The position numbers and the translations under genes were made by a program. From Hyphomicrobiales bacterium (lineage in GTDB: Bacteria; Pseudomonadota; Alphaproteobacteria; Rhizobiales; Beijerinckiaceae), in assembly GCA_028865375.1 (NCBI GenBank), contig JAGWKJ010000012.1, forward strand, positions 1 through 17,373: a DNA stretch of 17,373 nt, given 5' to 3'. Shown piece after piece: positions 1-7,485 of the stretch. Numbering within the stretch: the first letter of the stretch is position 1; every line of letters starts with the position of its first letter. The notes beneath the pieces are model-generated. The model was not told the DNA's origin. It was given only the letters and a program-made list of their open reading frames with translations, and did not search any database.

Positions 1-734
1 GCCGGGTGCGCGTCGCGCTGAAGCGCGACATCCTGCGCACGACGGAGACCTGCGACGTGCTGGTCTGCGCCGATGGAATCGCCTCGGAGCTGCGCGCGCG
101 CCTGACCGCCGGCGCCGACGCGCCGGTCAAGTCGGGGCTCGTCGCGTTCCGTTCGATGTTCGAGGCGCCCGCGTCGCTGACGCGCGCGCCGGGCGCCGAC
201 GTGCGGCTGTGGCTCGCGCCCGGCGGCCATCTCGTCGCCTATCGCGTGCCGGGCGCCCGCATCAACCTCGTGCTGGTCGCCGACGCGCGGGAGGCGCCGG
301 GCGACGCGCCCCCGCCGAGGCTGCGCCGGCGCTTTTCGGGCGATGCCGCCCGGCTGATCGAGGCCGCGCCCGGCTGGCGGCAATGGCCCCTGCATTCGCG
401 GCCGGCGCCGACGAACTGGTCGAGCGGGCCGATCGCGCTGCTCGGCGACGCCGCGCACGCGATGCCGCCGTTTCTGGGCCAAGGCGCCGCCCAGGCGCTG
501 GAGGATTCCGCCGCGCTCGCCGAAGCGTTCGGCGCCGAGGACGACATCGCCTCGGCGCTCGCCCGTTACGGCGCGTCGCGCGCGCCGCGCGCCGCGCGCG
601 TGACGCGCGAGGCCACCGGGCAAGCCGCGATCTACCATGCGTCGGGTCCACGCGCTTTCGCCCGCGACCTCGCATTGCGCGCGATGGGCGGCGACCGGAT
701 CGCCGCCCGCTACGATTGGCTCTACGGCGGCTGA
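1..734 (+). CDS. FAD-dependent monooxygenase, 3' part (salicylate-hydroxylase-like)
   Basis: This is the C-terminal part of a flavoprotein monooxygenase of the PHBH/salicylate hydroxylase group, which uses NAD(P)H, FAD and O2 to hydroxylate aromatic or related rings in the cytoplasm. The frame is open to the left window edge (codons start at base 3), so the N-terminal GxGxxG dinucleotide-binding part is missing. Seen: a DG-type motif (VCADGIASELR, near bases 60-95) that contacts FAD and NAD(P)H, and the FAD-ribityl motif GDAAH at 444-458 followed by PPFLGQGAAQALEDSAAL, typical of the family. The end at 732-734 fits a protein of about 380-400 residues. Substrate cannot be read from this fragment. 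The next gene starts 142 nt downstream, so it is probably a separate unit. Confidence 0.88.
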   Translation, partial: RVRVALKRDILRTTETCDVLVCADGIASELRARLTAGADAPVKSGLVAFRSMFEAPASLTRAPGADVRLWLAPGGHLVAYRVPGARINLVLVADAREAPGDAPPPRLRRRFSGDAARLIEAAPGWRQWPLHSRPAPTNWSSGPIALLGDAAHAMPPFLGQGAAQALEDSAALAEAFGAEDDIASALARYGASRAPRAARVTREATGQAAIYHASGPRAFARDLALRAMGGDRIAARYDWLYGG

Positions 735-823
735 AGGGCGGGGTCGCCGCGCGACGTCGACGACGGCGGCCGTTCCCTCGCGGCGCGCTTTCGAAGCAAC
801 CGGCCCTTCTCCCGCATCCGCGC

Positions 824-852
824 TTGACCCGCCGCGCCCGGCGTCGTCCCTT
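824..852 (+). promoter_or_regulatory. possible weak promoter before the orphan binding protein
   Basis: A good -35 box TTGACC (824-829) is followed after 17 nt by TCCCTT (847-852), a poor -10. It lies in the 142-nt gap after the monooxygenase gene and would give a very short leader before the Shine-Dalgarno GAGGG at 866-870. In such GC-rich DNA a chance match is quite possible. Nothing else is recognisable in 735-876. Confidence 0.25.
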
Positions 853-876
853 CGCCCGGCGAATCGAGGGCGCAGG

Positions 877-2436
877 ATGGACGACCGTGACGACATCTCC
901 CGGCGGGATGGCCCCGCCCCGACGCGGCGCGCGCTGATCGGCGGCGCGGCGGCGGCGGGCGTCCTGTTCGCGACCGGCGGCGCGCGCGCCCAGACGCCGA
1001 GACGCGGCGGCGACCTGCGGCTCGCCCTGTCGGGCGGCGGGCCGACGGACACCCTGTCGCCGCTCGACCCGCTGAACGCGGCCAAGACCGCCGCCATGCT
1101 CGCGCTCTACGACCGGCTCGCCGAGGAAGGGCCAGACGGCACGCCGACGCCCTCGCTCGCACGATCCTTCGAGGCCAAGCCCGGCGCCCTGGTCTGGACG
1201 CTGACCTTGCACAAGGACGCGACGTTCTCCGACGGCCGCGCCTTCGGCGCCGACGACGCCATCGCCTCGCTGAACCTGCATCGCGGCAAGACGGCCTCGC
1301 CGCTCGCGCCGCGACTGGGCGACGTCAAGGAGATCAAGAAGCTCGGACCCGACCGGATCGAGATCGCGCTCGCGGCGCCCGACGCCGACTTCCCCGCCGT
1401 GCTGGCCGATCCGCGCGCCATCATGCTGCCGGCGGGCCATCGCGATTTCGCCGCGCCCGTCGGCACGGGACCCTATGCGCTGGAAACCTTCGAACCCGGC
1501 GTGCGCATCGCGCTGAAGCGCAAGGCCTCGCATTGGAACGCGGCGCGCGGCTTCGTCGAGACCGCGACCATCGCGCCCACTGCCGACGCGGCCTCGCGGG
1601 TCGCCGCGTTGCTCGGCGACCTCGCCGACGCGATCGACGCCATGCCCGCCGACGCGATCGCCAAGGTCAAGGCGGCGGCGGGCCGCGCCCTGGTGCGCGC
1701 GAGCGGCGGATTCTGTCCGGAGATCGCGCTGCGGGTCGATCGCGCGCCGTTCGACGATCCCGACCTGCGGCGCGCGCTGAAACACGTCGTCGACCGCGAG
1801 GCGCTGCTCGCCGGCCCGTTCGGCGGGCTGGGCACGCTCGCCGCCGACCATCCGGTGGCCCCCTACGATCCCTTCCACGCCAAGGACGTGCGGCCGCTCG
1901 CGCACGATCCGGCGCGCGCGGCGGCCCTGATCAAGAAGCTCGGCGCCGCGCCGGCCTTCGCGATCCATGCGTCCGACGCCGCCTTTCCCGAGGCGCCCGC
2001 ATTCGCCGCCGCATTGGCGGAAGCGGCGAACGCGGCCGGCGCCAAGGCGAGCGTGCGGGCGGAGCCGGCGCCGCGCTACTGGGATCGCGTGTGGCTGCAC
2101 GCGGGATGCGCGGCGAGCCGCTGGGAAGGCGGCTGGCCGGCGACGCACGCGCTGGCCGCGCTCTACCAGAGCGGCGCGCCGTGGAACGAGACGCGCTGGT
2201 CGAACCCGAAGTTCGACGGCCTGCTCGCCGCCGCGCGCGCCGAGCTCGATCCCGCGAAGCGCCGCCAACCGATCCATGACATGCAGGCGATGCTGCGCGA
2301 CGACGGCGGCTCGATCGTGCCGCTGACGCGCGATTGGGCCGACGCCCACGGGCCCAAGCTGATGGGCCTGCGTCCCCATCACGTGCGCGGCCTCGACGGC
2401 GGGCGCATCGTCTCCACCTGCTGGCTGGCGGGGTGA
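877..2436 (+). CDS. ABC-type substrate-binding protein, SBP_bac_5 (DppA/NikA-like) family, Tat-exported
   Basis: Predicted periplasmic binding protein (519 aa) of the peptide/nickel/opine family. The N-terminus has a twin-arginine signal (TRRALIGGAAAAG, about residues 16-28) ending near GGARAQ, so it is probably exported folded by Tat. Family features: RRGGDLRLAL at the mature start, a GPDGTPTPSLARSFE stretch, then FSDGRAFGADDA and GTGPYALETFEPG. The ATG at 877 is chosen because GAGGG (866-870) precedes it at 6 nt and the signal peptide begins there; the frame is open further upstream (from 637) but that part looks like noise and overlaps the preceding gene. No permease or ATPase for it is present: the next gene, 4 nt downstream, encodes an unrelated membrane protein. 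Ligand unknown; peptides, metal chelates or opines are all possible. Confidence 0.85.
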   Translation: MDDRDDISRRDGPAPTRRALIGGAAAAGVLFATGGARAQTPRRGGDLRLALSGGGPTDTLSPLDPLNAAKTAAMLALYDRLAEEGPDGTPTPSLARSFEAKPGALVWTLTLHKDATFSDGRAFGADDAIASLNLHRGKTASPLAPRLGDVKEIKKLGPDRIEIALAAPDADFPAVLADPRAIMLPAGHRDFAAPVGTGPYALETFEPGVRIALKRKASHWNAARGFVETATIAPTADAASRVAALLGDLADAIDAMPADAIAKVKAAAGRALVRASGGFCPEIALRVDRAPFDDPDLRRALKHVVDREALLAGPFGGLGTLAADHPVAPYDPFHAKDVRPLAHDPARAAALIKKLGAAPAFAIHASDAAFPEAPAFAAALAEAANAAGAKASVRAEPAPRYWDRVWLHAGCAASRWEGGWPATHALAALYQSGAPWNETRWSNPKFDGLLAAARAELDPAKRRQPIHDMQAMLRDDGGSIVPLTRDWADAHGPKLMGLRPHHVRGLDGGRIVSTCWLAG

Positions 2437-2440
2437 ACGC

Positions 2441-3169
2441 ATGGGTTCCTGGTCCACCTTCGCCTCGGCGCTCGCCGCCTCGTTCCTCGCCTCGATGGTG
2501 GAGGTCGTGGAAGCCTTCACCATCGTGCTCGCCGTCGGCGTCACGAAGGGCTGGCGCCCGGCGTTGACGGGCGCCGCGGCGGCCGCCGTCGTGCTCGCCG
2601 CGACGGTGGCGCTGTTCGGGCCGGCGCTAGCGCTGGCGCCGGTCGGTCCGCTGCGCGTGGCGGTCGGGCTGTTCCTCTTGGCGTTCGGCGGGCGCTGGCT
2701 GCGCAAGGCGATCCTGCGCGCGGCCGGCCGCATCCCGATGCGCGACGAGGACGAGGCCTATGCGCGCGAAACGCAGGAGCTCGCGAGCGCCGGCGCGGAC
2801 GGGCGCTTGGCCGCCGTCGCGTCGTTCAAGGCGGTGTTCGTCGAAGGCTTCGAGGTCGTGCTGATCGTGCTGGCGGTCGGCGCGGGGCGCGGGCTCGTGC
2901 TGGCGGCCTCGATCGGCGCGCTCGCGGCCGCCGCGCTCGTGCTGGCGGCAGGCTTCGCGCTGCGCCATCCGCTGTCGCGCGTACCGGAGAACGCGCTGAA
3001 ATTCGCGGTCGGCATGTTGCTCGTGAGCTTCGGGCTGTTCTGGCTCGGCGAAGGCGCCGGCATCGCATGGCCCGGCGGCGACGCGGCGATCCTCGCGCTG
3101 CTCGGCGCCGTCGCGGCGACCGCGTTCGTTCTGGTGCGCGCGCTGCGCATCAATCCGGCGCGTGCCTGA
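2441..3169 (+). CDS. two-repeat membrane protein with paired ExxE motifs (COG4280-like, function unknown)
   Basis: Integral inner-membrane protein (242 aa) with about six to seven hydrophobic segments. It contains a clear internal duplication: residues 13-90 and 127-204 align without gaps over most of their length. Both start with ASF, carry VExxE (E21/E24 and E135/E138) running into IVLAVG, and end in a VAVG/FAVG-type helix with (A/S)FG. A charged loop (about 98-113, rich in D and E) joins the halves. As far as I recall this resembles uncharacterised proteins of COG4280. The architecture, two acidic motifs in equivalent helices, is also that of GDT1/TMEM165 cation transporters and of the FTR1 iron permease (REGLE), so cation transport is a reasonable inference but unproven. 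It begins 4 nt after the binding-protein gene, with GGCGGGG as ribosome site, so the two are surely cotranscribed. Confidence 0.8.
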   Translation: MGSWSTFASALAASFLASMVEVVEAFTIVLAVGVTKGWRPALTGAAAAAVVLAATVALFGPALALAPVGPLRVAVGLFLLAFGGRWLRKAILRAAGRIPMRDEDEAYARETQELASAGADGRLAAVASFKAVFVEGFEVVLIVLAVGAGRGLVLAASIGALAAAALVLAAGFALRHPLSRVPENALKFAVGMLLVSFGLFWLGEGAGIAWPGGDAAILALLGAVAATAFVLVRALRINPARA

Positions 3170-3178
3170 TTCATTCGC

Positions 3179-3208
3179 TTGACGGCGCCGCGGCCGCGCA
3201 TGCTAACG
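3179..3208 (+). promoter_or_regulatory. probable sigma70-type promoter of the sugar-importer/xylosidase operon
   Basis: TTGACG (3179-3184) is followed after 16-17 nt by TGCTAACGTT (3201-3210), a good alphaproteobacterial housekeeping-type promoter in the 126-nt gap between convergent-free, same-strand genes. Transcription would start near 3215 and give an 80-nt leader that ends in the strong ribosome site AGGGAGG (3284-3290). No clear operator palindrome is visible next to it, so its regulator is not identified. Confidence 0.5.
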
Positions 3209-3295
3209 TTCCAAAAGTCAGAGCCGGAAAGGCCGTCCGCCGCGCGAGCGGCGCGCTTCGTCCCGCAGCGCGGCGCGGGCAACAGGGAGGTTACC

Positions 3296-4540
3296 ATGCG
3301 TTTCAAGGCGGGATTGATGGCGTTCGTCGCGACCGCGGCGCTCGCGGTCGGCGCGGCCCGGGCGGCCGACCCGAACTCGGTCGAAGTCATCCATTGGTGG
3401 ACCTCGGGCGGCGAAGCCGCCGCGGTGAAGGTGTTCGCCGACGCGTTCGACAAGGCGGGCGGCAAATGGATCGACGCGGCGATCGCCAACGGCGACCAGG
3501 CGCGCGCCGCCGGAATCAACCGCATCATCGGCGGCAATCCGCCCGGCATGATGCAGTTCAACACCGGCAAGCAGCTCGACGAGCTGGTGAAGGGCGGTTA
3601 CCTCGACACGCTCGACGCGCTGGCCAAGGCCGGCAATTGGGCGGCCGTGCTGCCCAAGTCGATAGCCGCCGCCTCGATGCGGGACGGCCATTGGTACGCG
3701 CTGCCCGTCAACATCCACGGCCAAGGCTGGATGTTCTACAGCGTCAAGGCGTTCAAGGACGCCGGCGTCGAACCGCCGAAGACTTGGGCCGACGTGCTGG
3801 CCGACGCGCCGAAGCTGAAGGCCAAGGGCATCATCCCGATCGCGCAGGGCGGACAGCCGTGGCAGGAGCACATCCTGTTCGACGACGTGCTGGCGGGCCA
3901 AGGCGGCTCCGACATGTTCCTGAAGGTCTACGGCGACAAGAAGACGGCCGCGGCCGCAGTCGCCGACCCGAAGTTCAAGGCGGTGGCCGAGACCTTCAAG
4001 AAGCTGAAGGACTTCATGGATCCCGGCGAGGCGGGCCGCAACTGGAACGACGCGACCGCCATGGTCATCACCGGCAAGGCCGGAATGCAGATGATGGGCG
4101 ACTGGGCGAAGGGCGAGTTCAGCCACGCCAACCAGACGGCCGGCAAGGACTATGGCTGCGTGCCGATCAGCGGCGGCTACATCATCGGCGGCGACGTGTT
4201 CGTGTTCCCCAAGCAAGCGGGCGCGTCCGACCTGTCGGCGGGCCAGAAGCTGCTCGCCGAGACGATGTTCAGCCCGGCGATCCAGCTCGCCTTCAACAAG
4301 GTGAAGGGCTCGATCCCCGTGCGCACCGACGTCGATACGTCGAGCATGGACACCTGCGCGCAACAGGGCGCCGCCCTGATGAAGGACCCCTCCAAGCAAT
4401 TGCCGAGCCTGAACTACCTGATCTCGCCCGACGAAGCGGGCGCGCTCGACGACGTCATCACCAAGTATTTCAACACGCCCGACGAGACGGCCGACCAGTT
4501 CGTCCAGAAGTTCGCCGACGCGATCAAAAACTCCGCGTGA
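3296..4540 (+). CDS. sugar ABC transporter substrate-binding protein (CUT1, GtsA-like)
   Basis: Periplasmic sugar-binding protein (414 aa) of the COG1653 group, close in style to GtsA-type glucose/mannose binders. Residues 1-23 form a Sec signal peptide ending in ARA. The mature start VEVIHWWTSGGEAAA is the hallmark of the group; GQGWMFYSVKAFKDAG and GKAGMQMMGDWAKGEF are further family blocks. Two cysteines late in the protein (YGCVPI and DTCAQQ) are the only ones in the mature chain and could form a disulfide, as I recall for relatives. The ATG at 3296 is preferred over upstream in-frame starts because AGGGAGG lies 5 nt before it and the signal peptide starts there. It is first in an operon with two permeases, an ATPase and a GH43 xylosidase, which suggests xylose or xylo-oligosaccharides as ligand; glucose is the alternative. 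Confidence 0.92.
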   Translation: MRFKAGLMAFVATAALAVGAARAADPNSVEVIHWWTSGGEAAAVKVFADAFDKAGGKWIDAAIANGDQARAAGINRIIGGNPPGMMQFNTGKQLDELVKGGYLDTLDALAKAGNWAAVLPKSIAAASMRDGHWYALPVNIHGQGWMFYSVKAFKDAGVEPPKTWADVLADAPKLKAKGIIPIAQGGQPWQEHILFDDVLAGQGGSDMFLKVYGDKKTAAAAVADPKFKAVAETFKKLKDFMDPGEAGRNWNDATAMVITGKAGMQMMGDWAKGEFSHANQTAGKDYGCVPISGGYIIGGDVFVFPKQAGASDLSAGQKLLAETMFSPAIQLAFNKVKGSIPVRTDVDTSSMDTCAQQGAALMKDPSKQLPSLNYLISPDEAGALDDVITKYFNTPDETADQFVQKFADAIKNSA

Positions 4541-4547
4541 CATGACG

Positions 4548-4573
4548 CGGGCGGCGGCGCAGGCCGCCGCCCG
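4548..4573 (+). other. perfect GC stem-loop between binding-protein and permease genes
   Basis: An 11-bp perfect inverted repeat (CGGGCGGCGGC at 4548-4558 and its complement at 4563-4573) with loop GCAG fills most of the 53-nt gap after the binding-protein stop. There is no T-run, so it is not a standard terminator for the operon. By analogy with the malE-malF gap, it may protect the upstream mRNA from 3' exonucleases or cause partial termination, so that more binding protein than permease is made. Confidence 0.6.
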
Positions 4574-4593
4574 ATCCTTCCCGGCAGAAGCCG

Positions 4594-5505
4594 ATGACTC
4601 CCGCCGAATCCGCGGCCAAGTTCCGCGCCCGCCTGCGAAACCAGGCGCCGGCGGCCCTCGCGCTGCTGCCCGCCGCGATCGTGGTGGCGGTGGTCTACGT
4701 CGGCTCGATGCTGATGACGGCGCGGTTGTCGTTTTCCAGTTCGCACATGCTGCCCACCTTCGACTGGGCCGGCGGCGAGCAATATTCCCGCCTGTTCGAC
4801 ACCGAGCGCTTCGTCGAATCGACGCAGCACATCGCCTTGTTCGGCGTGCTGTTCATCGTCGCGTCGCTGACGCTCGGCTTCCTGCTCGCGGTGTTCATCG
4901 ACCAGAAGGTGCGCTTCGAGGCGCTGTTCCGCACCATCTTCCTCTATCCGTTCTCGATGTCCTTCATCGTCACCGGGCTGGTGTGGCAATGGATGCTGCA
5001 TCCCGAGCTCGGCATCGAGAAGACGGTGCGCGCCTGGGGTTTCGCGCATTTCACCTTCCGCTGGATCGTCGACGAGAACCTCGTCGTCTACACGCTGGTG
5101 ATCGCGGCGGTCTGGCAGGCGTCCGGCCTCGTGATGGCGATCCTGCTGGCGGGCCTTCGCGGCGTCGACGCCGAGCTCTGGAAGGCGACCAAGATCGACG
5201 CCATCCCGACGTGGCGCGTCTATTGGTCGGTCATCCTCCCGACGCTGGGTCCGATGCTGACGACGGCCGCAGTGCTGCTGGCGGTGTCGGTCGCCAAGCT
5301 GTTCGACCTCGTGGTGGCGATGACGCGCGGCGGACCCGGCATTTCCTCCGAAGTGCCGGCCAAGTTCATCATGGACAATTTCTTCGGTCGTTCGAACGTC
5401 GCGCTGGGCTCGGCCGCCGCCACGATGCTGCTGGTCACCGTGGTCGCCGTCGTCGGCCCGTGGGTCTATTTCGAGCATTTCCGCCGCAAGGGGGTGCGCG
5501 CATGA
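4594..5505 (+). CDS. sugar ABC transporter permease, MalF/GtsB-like
   Basis: Inner-membrane permease (303 aa) of the CUT1 class with about six transmembrane helices (near 20-42, 80-101, 112-133, 164-187, 222-245, 270-295). The cytoplasmic EAA loop that docks on the ATPase is at about 194-217: ELWKATKIDAIPTW followed by SVILP. The usual DG of this loop reads DA here (residues 202-203), a mild deviation; the closing ILP is intact. The start follows AGAAG-type purines after the hairpin. Its stop overlaps the next start as ATGA (5502-5505), implying translational coupling with the partner permease. It pairs with that partner to form the translocation pore for the sugar delivered by the binding protein at 3296-4540. 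Confidence 0.92.
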   Translation: MTPAESAAKFRARLRNQAPAALALLPAAIVVAVVYVGSMLMTARLSFSSSHMLPTFDWAGGEQYSRLFDTERFVESTQHIALFGVLFIVASLTLGFLLAVFIDQKVRFEALFRTIFLYPFSMSFIVTGLVWQWMLHPELGIEKTVRAWGFAHFTFRWIVDENLVVYTLVIAAVWQASGLVMAILLAGLRGVDAELWKATKIDAIPTWRVYWSVILPTLGPMLTTAAVLLAVSVAKLFDLVVAMTRGGPGISSEVPAKFIMDNFFGRSNVALGSAAATMLLVTVVAVVGPWVYFEHFRRKGVRA

Positions 5506-6389
5506 GCGCGGCCGCCGAACCCGCCGGCCCGCGTCCGCGGCGCCTCACGCTCTCGCGCGTGGGCGTCTACGTGTTCCTCGTCGGCGCATCGGCGTTCTTC
5601 CTGCTGCCGCTGTGGGCGATGGTCCTGACCTCGCTGAAGCCGATGTCCGAGATCCAGCAAGGCGACCTGTTCCAGTTGCCGCACACGCCGACCTTCGCGG
5701 CGTGGTCGCGCGCCTGGTCGCACGCCTGCACGGGGCTGGCCTGCAACGGCATCAGCGTCGGCTTCGCCAATTCGGTGAAGATCCTCGTGCCCTCGGTGGT
5801 CGCGTCGATCGCGCTGGGCGCGCTGACGGGCTACGCGCTGGCGTTCTACCGCGTGCGCGGCGGCAACCTCGTGTTCGCGATCCTGCTGGTGGGCGCCTTC
5901 ATCCCCTACCAAGTGTTCATCTACCCGCTCGTGCGCATCTTCGCGTGGATCGGCATCTACGGCACGCTGACCGGCATCGTGGTGATCCACTCGATCTTCG
6001 GCCTGCCGTTCATGACGCTGCTGTTCCGGAACTATTATTCGTCGCTTCCGCGCGAGCTGTTCAACGCCGCGCGCGTCGACGGCGCGGGGTTCCTCGGCAT
6101 CCTGCGCCACGTCATCCTGCCGATGTCGACGCCGATCGTGATCGTCGCGGTGATCCTGCAGGTGACCGGGATCTGGAACGACTTCATCCTCGGCCTGACC
6201 TTCGCGGGCCTCGCGAACCAACCTATGACGGTGCAGCTCAACAACGTGGTGGCCACGACGCAGGGCACCGTGGAATACGACGTCGACATGGCGGCGACGA
6301 TCCTGACCGCGGCGCTGCCGCTGGCCGTCTATCTCGTGTCGGGACGGTGGTTCGTGCGCGGCATCGCCGCGGGCGCGGTGAAGGGCTGA
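5502..6389 (+). CDS. sugar ABC transporter permease, MalG/GtsC-like
   Basis: Second permease (295 aa) of the CUT1 importer. Six predicted helices; FFLLPLWAMVLTSLKP (about 32-47) is the typical first-helix and loop sequence of MalG-type proteins. The EAA loop at 185-207 is canonical: ELFNAARVDGAGFLGILRH then VILP, with the invariant DG present, unlike the partner permease. A periplasmic loop contains a cysteine pair (C76 and C81), which may form a disulfide. The ATG is fixed by the ATGA overlap with the preceding gene; the frame is open much further upstream only because of GC bias. The ATPase gene follows after 15 nt. Confidence 0.92.
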   Translation: MSAAAEPAGPRPRRLTLSRVGVYVFLVGASAFFLLPLWAMVLTSLKPMSEIQQGDLFQLPHTPTFAAWSRAWSHACTGLACNGISVGFANSVKILVPSVVASIALGALTGYALAFYRVRGGNLVFAILLVGAFIPYQVFIYPLVRIFAWIGIYGTLTGIVVIHSIFGLPFMTLLFRNYYSSLPRELFNAARVDGAGFLGILRHVILPMSTPIVIVAVILQVTGIWNDFILGLTFAGLANQPMTVQLNNVVATTQGTVEYDVDMAATILTAALPLAVYLVSGRWFVRGIAAGAVKG

Positions 6390-6404
6390 GGGACGGGGGA
6401 GCGC

Positions 6405-7481
6405 ATGGGGGCGGTATCGATCCGCGACGTGTCGGTGGGCTTCGGCGCGGTGAACGTGCTGAGCGGCCTGTCGCTCGACGTCGCCGACGGCGAGTTCGTC
6501 GTGCTGCTCGGCGCGTCGGGCTGCGGCAAGTCCACGCTGCTCAACGCCATCGCCGGCCTGATCGAGGTGAGCGCCGGGCAGATCTGGATCGGCGGGCGCA
6601 ACGTCACCTGGGCGGAGCCGAAGGATCGCGGCATCGGCATGGTGTTCCAATCTTATTCGCTCTACCCGCGCATGACGGTGGAGGGGAACCTGTCGTTCGG
6701 CATGCGGATCGCCGGCAAGCCCGCCGACGAGGTGGCCAAGCGCGTCGCGCGCGCGGCGGGGATGCTGCACCTCGAGCCTCTGCTGGCGCGCCGACCGGCC
6801 GAGCTCTCCGGCGGGCAGCGCCAGCGCGTCGCCATCGGCCGCGCGCTCGTCAAGGACGCCGACGTGTTCCTGTTCGACGAACCGCTGTCGAACCTCGACG
6901 CCAAGCTGCGCAACGAGCTGCGCGTCGAGATCAAGAAGCTCCACCTCGAGCTCGGCTCGACGATGGTCTACGTCACGCACGACCAGGTGGAGGCGCTGAC
7001 GCTCGCCGACCGCATCGCGATCATGGACCGCGGCGTGATCCAGCAGTTCGCCGGCCCGCGCGAGATCTACCGCCGGCCCGCCAACCGCTTCGTCGCCGAC
7101 TTCATCGGCTCGCCGGCGATGAACATGTTCGACGGCGCGCTGGAGGACGGCGGGCGCCGCTTCGCCTCGCCGCAGGGAAGCGCGGACCTGTCGGCCTACG
7201 AATTCGCCGGCGCCGCGCGGCCGGCCCGCGCCACCATGGGCGTGCGGCCCGAACACGTCGCGATCGGCCCCGCGCCCGCTGGACATGCGGCGCTTTCGGG
7301 CAAGGTCTCCATCGTCGAGCCGATGGGCGGCGAGACGGTGCTGTGGGCCGATTGCGCGGGCAAGCCGGTTTCCGTCAAGCTCGACGGCGAGACCAAGGCG
7401 AAGCCCGGCGACGACATGACGCTGCACTTCGACCCCGCGGAGGCCTCGCTGTTCGACGCGGCGAGCGGCGCGCGGCTCTGA
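6405..7481 (+). CDS. sugar ABC transporter ATPase, UgpC/MalK-like
   Basis: Cytoplasmic ATPase (358 aa) energising the CUT1 importer. All motifs are intact: Walker A GASGCGKST (36-44), Q-loop Q82, signature LSGGQ (134-138), Walker B VFLFDE ending D158-E159, D-loop SNLDA, and switch histidine H192. The C-terminal third (about 235-358) is the TOBE/regulatory domain common to MalK and UgpC, including GVRPEHV near 251-257. Proteins of this type are often shared between several sugar importers. The start at 6405 follows GGGGGA (6395-6400). The xylosidase gene begins 4 nt after its stop. Confidence 0.95.
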   Translation: MGAVSIRDVSVGFGAVNVLSGLSLDVADGEFVVLLGASGCGKSTLLNAIAGLIEVSAGQIWIGGRNVTWAEPKDRGIGMVFQSYSLYPRMTVEGNLSFGMRIAGKPADEVAKRVARAAGMLHLEPLLARRPAELSGGQRQRVAIGRALVKDADVFLFDEPLSNLDAKLRNELRVEIKKLHLELGSTMVYVTHDQVEALTLADRIAIMDRGVIQQFAGPREIYRRPANRFVADFIGSPAMNMFDGALEDGGRRFASPQGSADLSAYEFAGAARPARATMGVRPEHVAIGPAPAGHAALSGKVSIVEPMGGETVLWADCAGKPVSVKLDGETKAKPGDDMTLHFDPAEASLFDAASGARL

Positions 7482-7485
7482 GCGC

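Noticed and set aside
899..920. GGCGGGATGGCCCCGCC inverted repeat as a terminator
   Set aside because: It lies inside the coding start of the binding protein and has no T-run; it is a by-product of GC-rich codons.
262..2733. Minus-strand open frame of 823 codons opposite the monooxygenase, binding protein and membrane protein
   Set aside because: Low-complexity Arg/Ala/Gly-rich translation with no motif, lying antisense to three genes with clear family features; it is typical of high-GC DNA.
3286..3298. GGTTACCATGC at the first binding-protein start as another GntR-type operator
   Set aside because: Only the GTTAC half matches; the opposite arm is absent and the bases are explained by the ribosome site and start codon.
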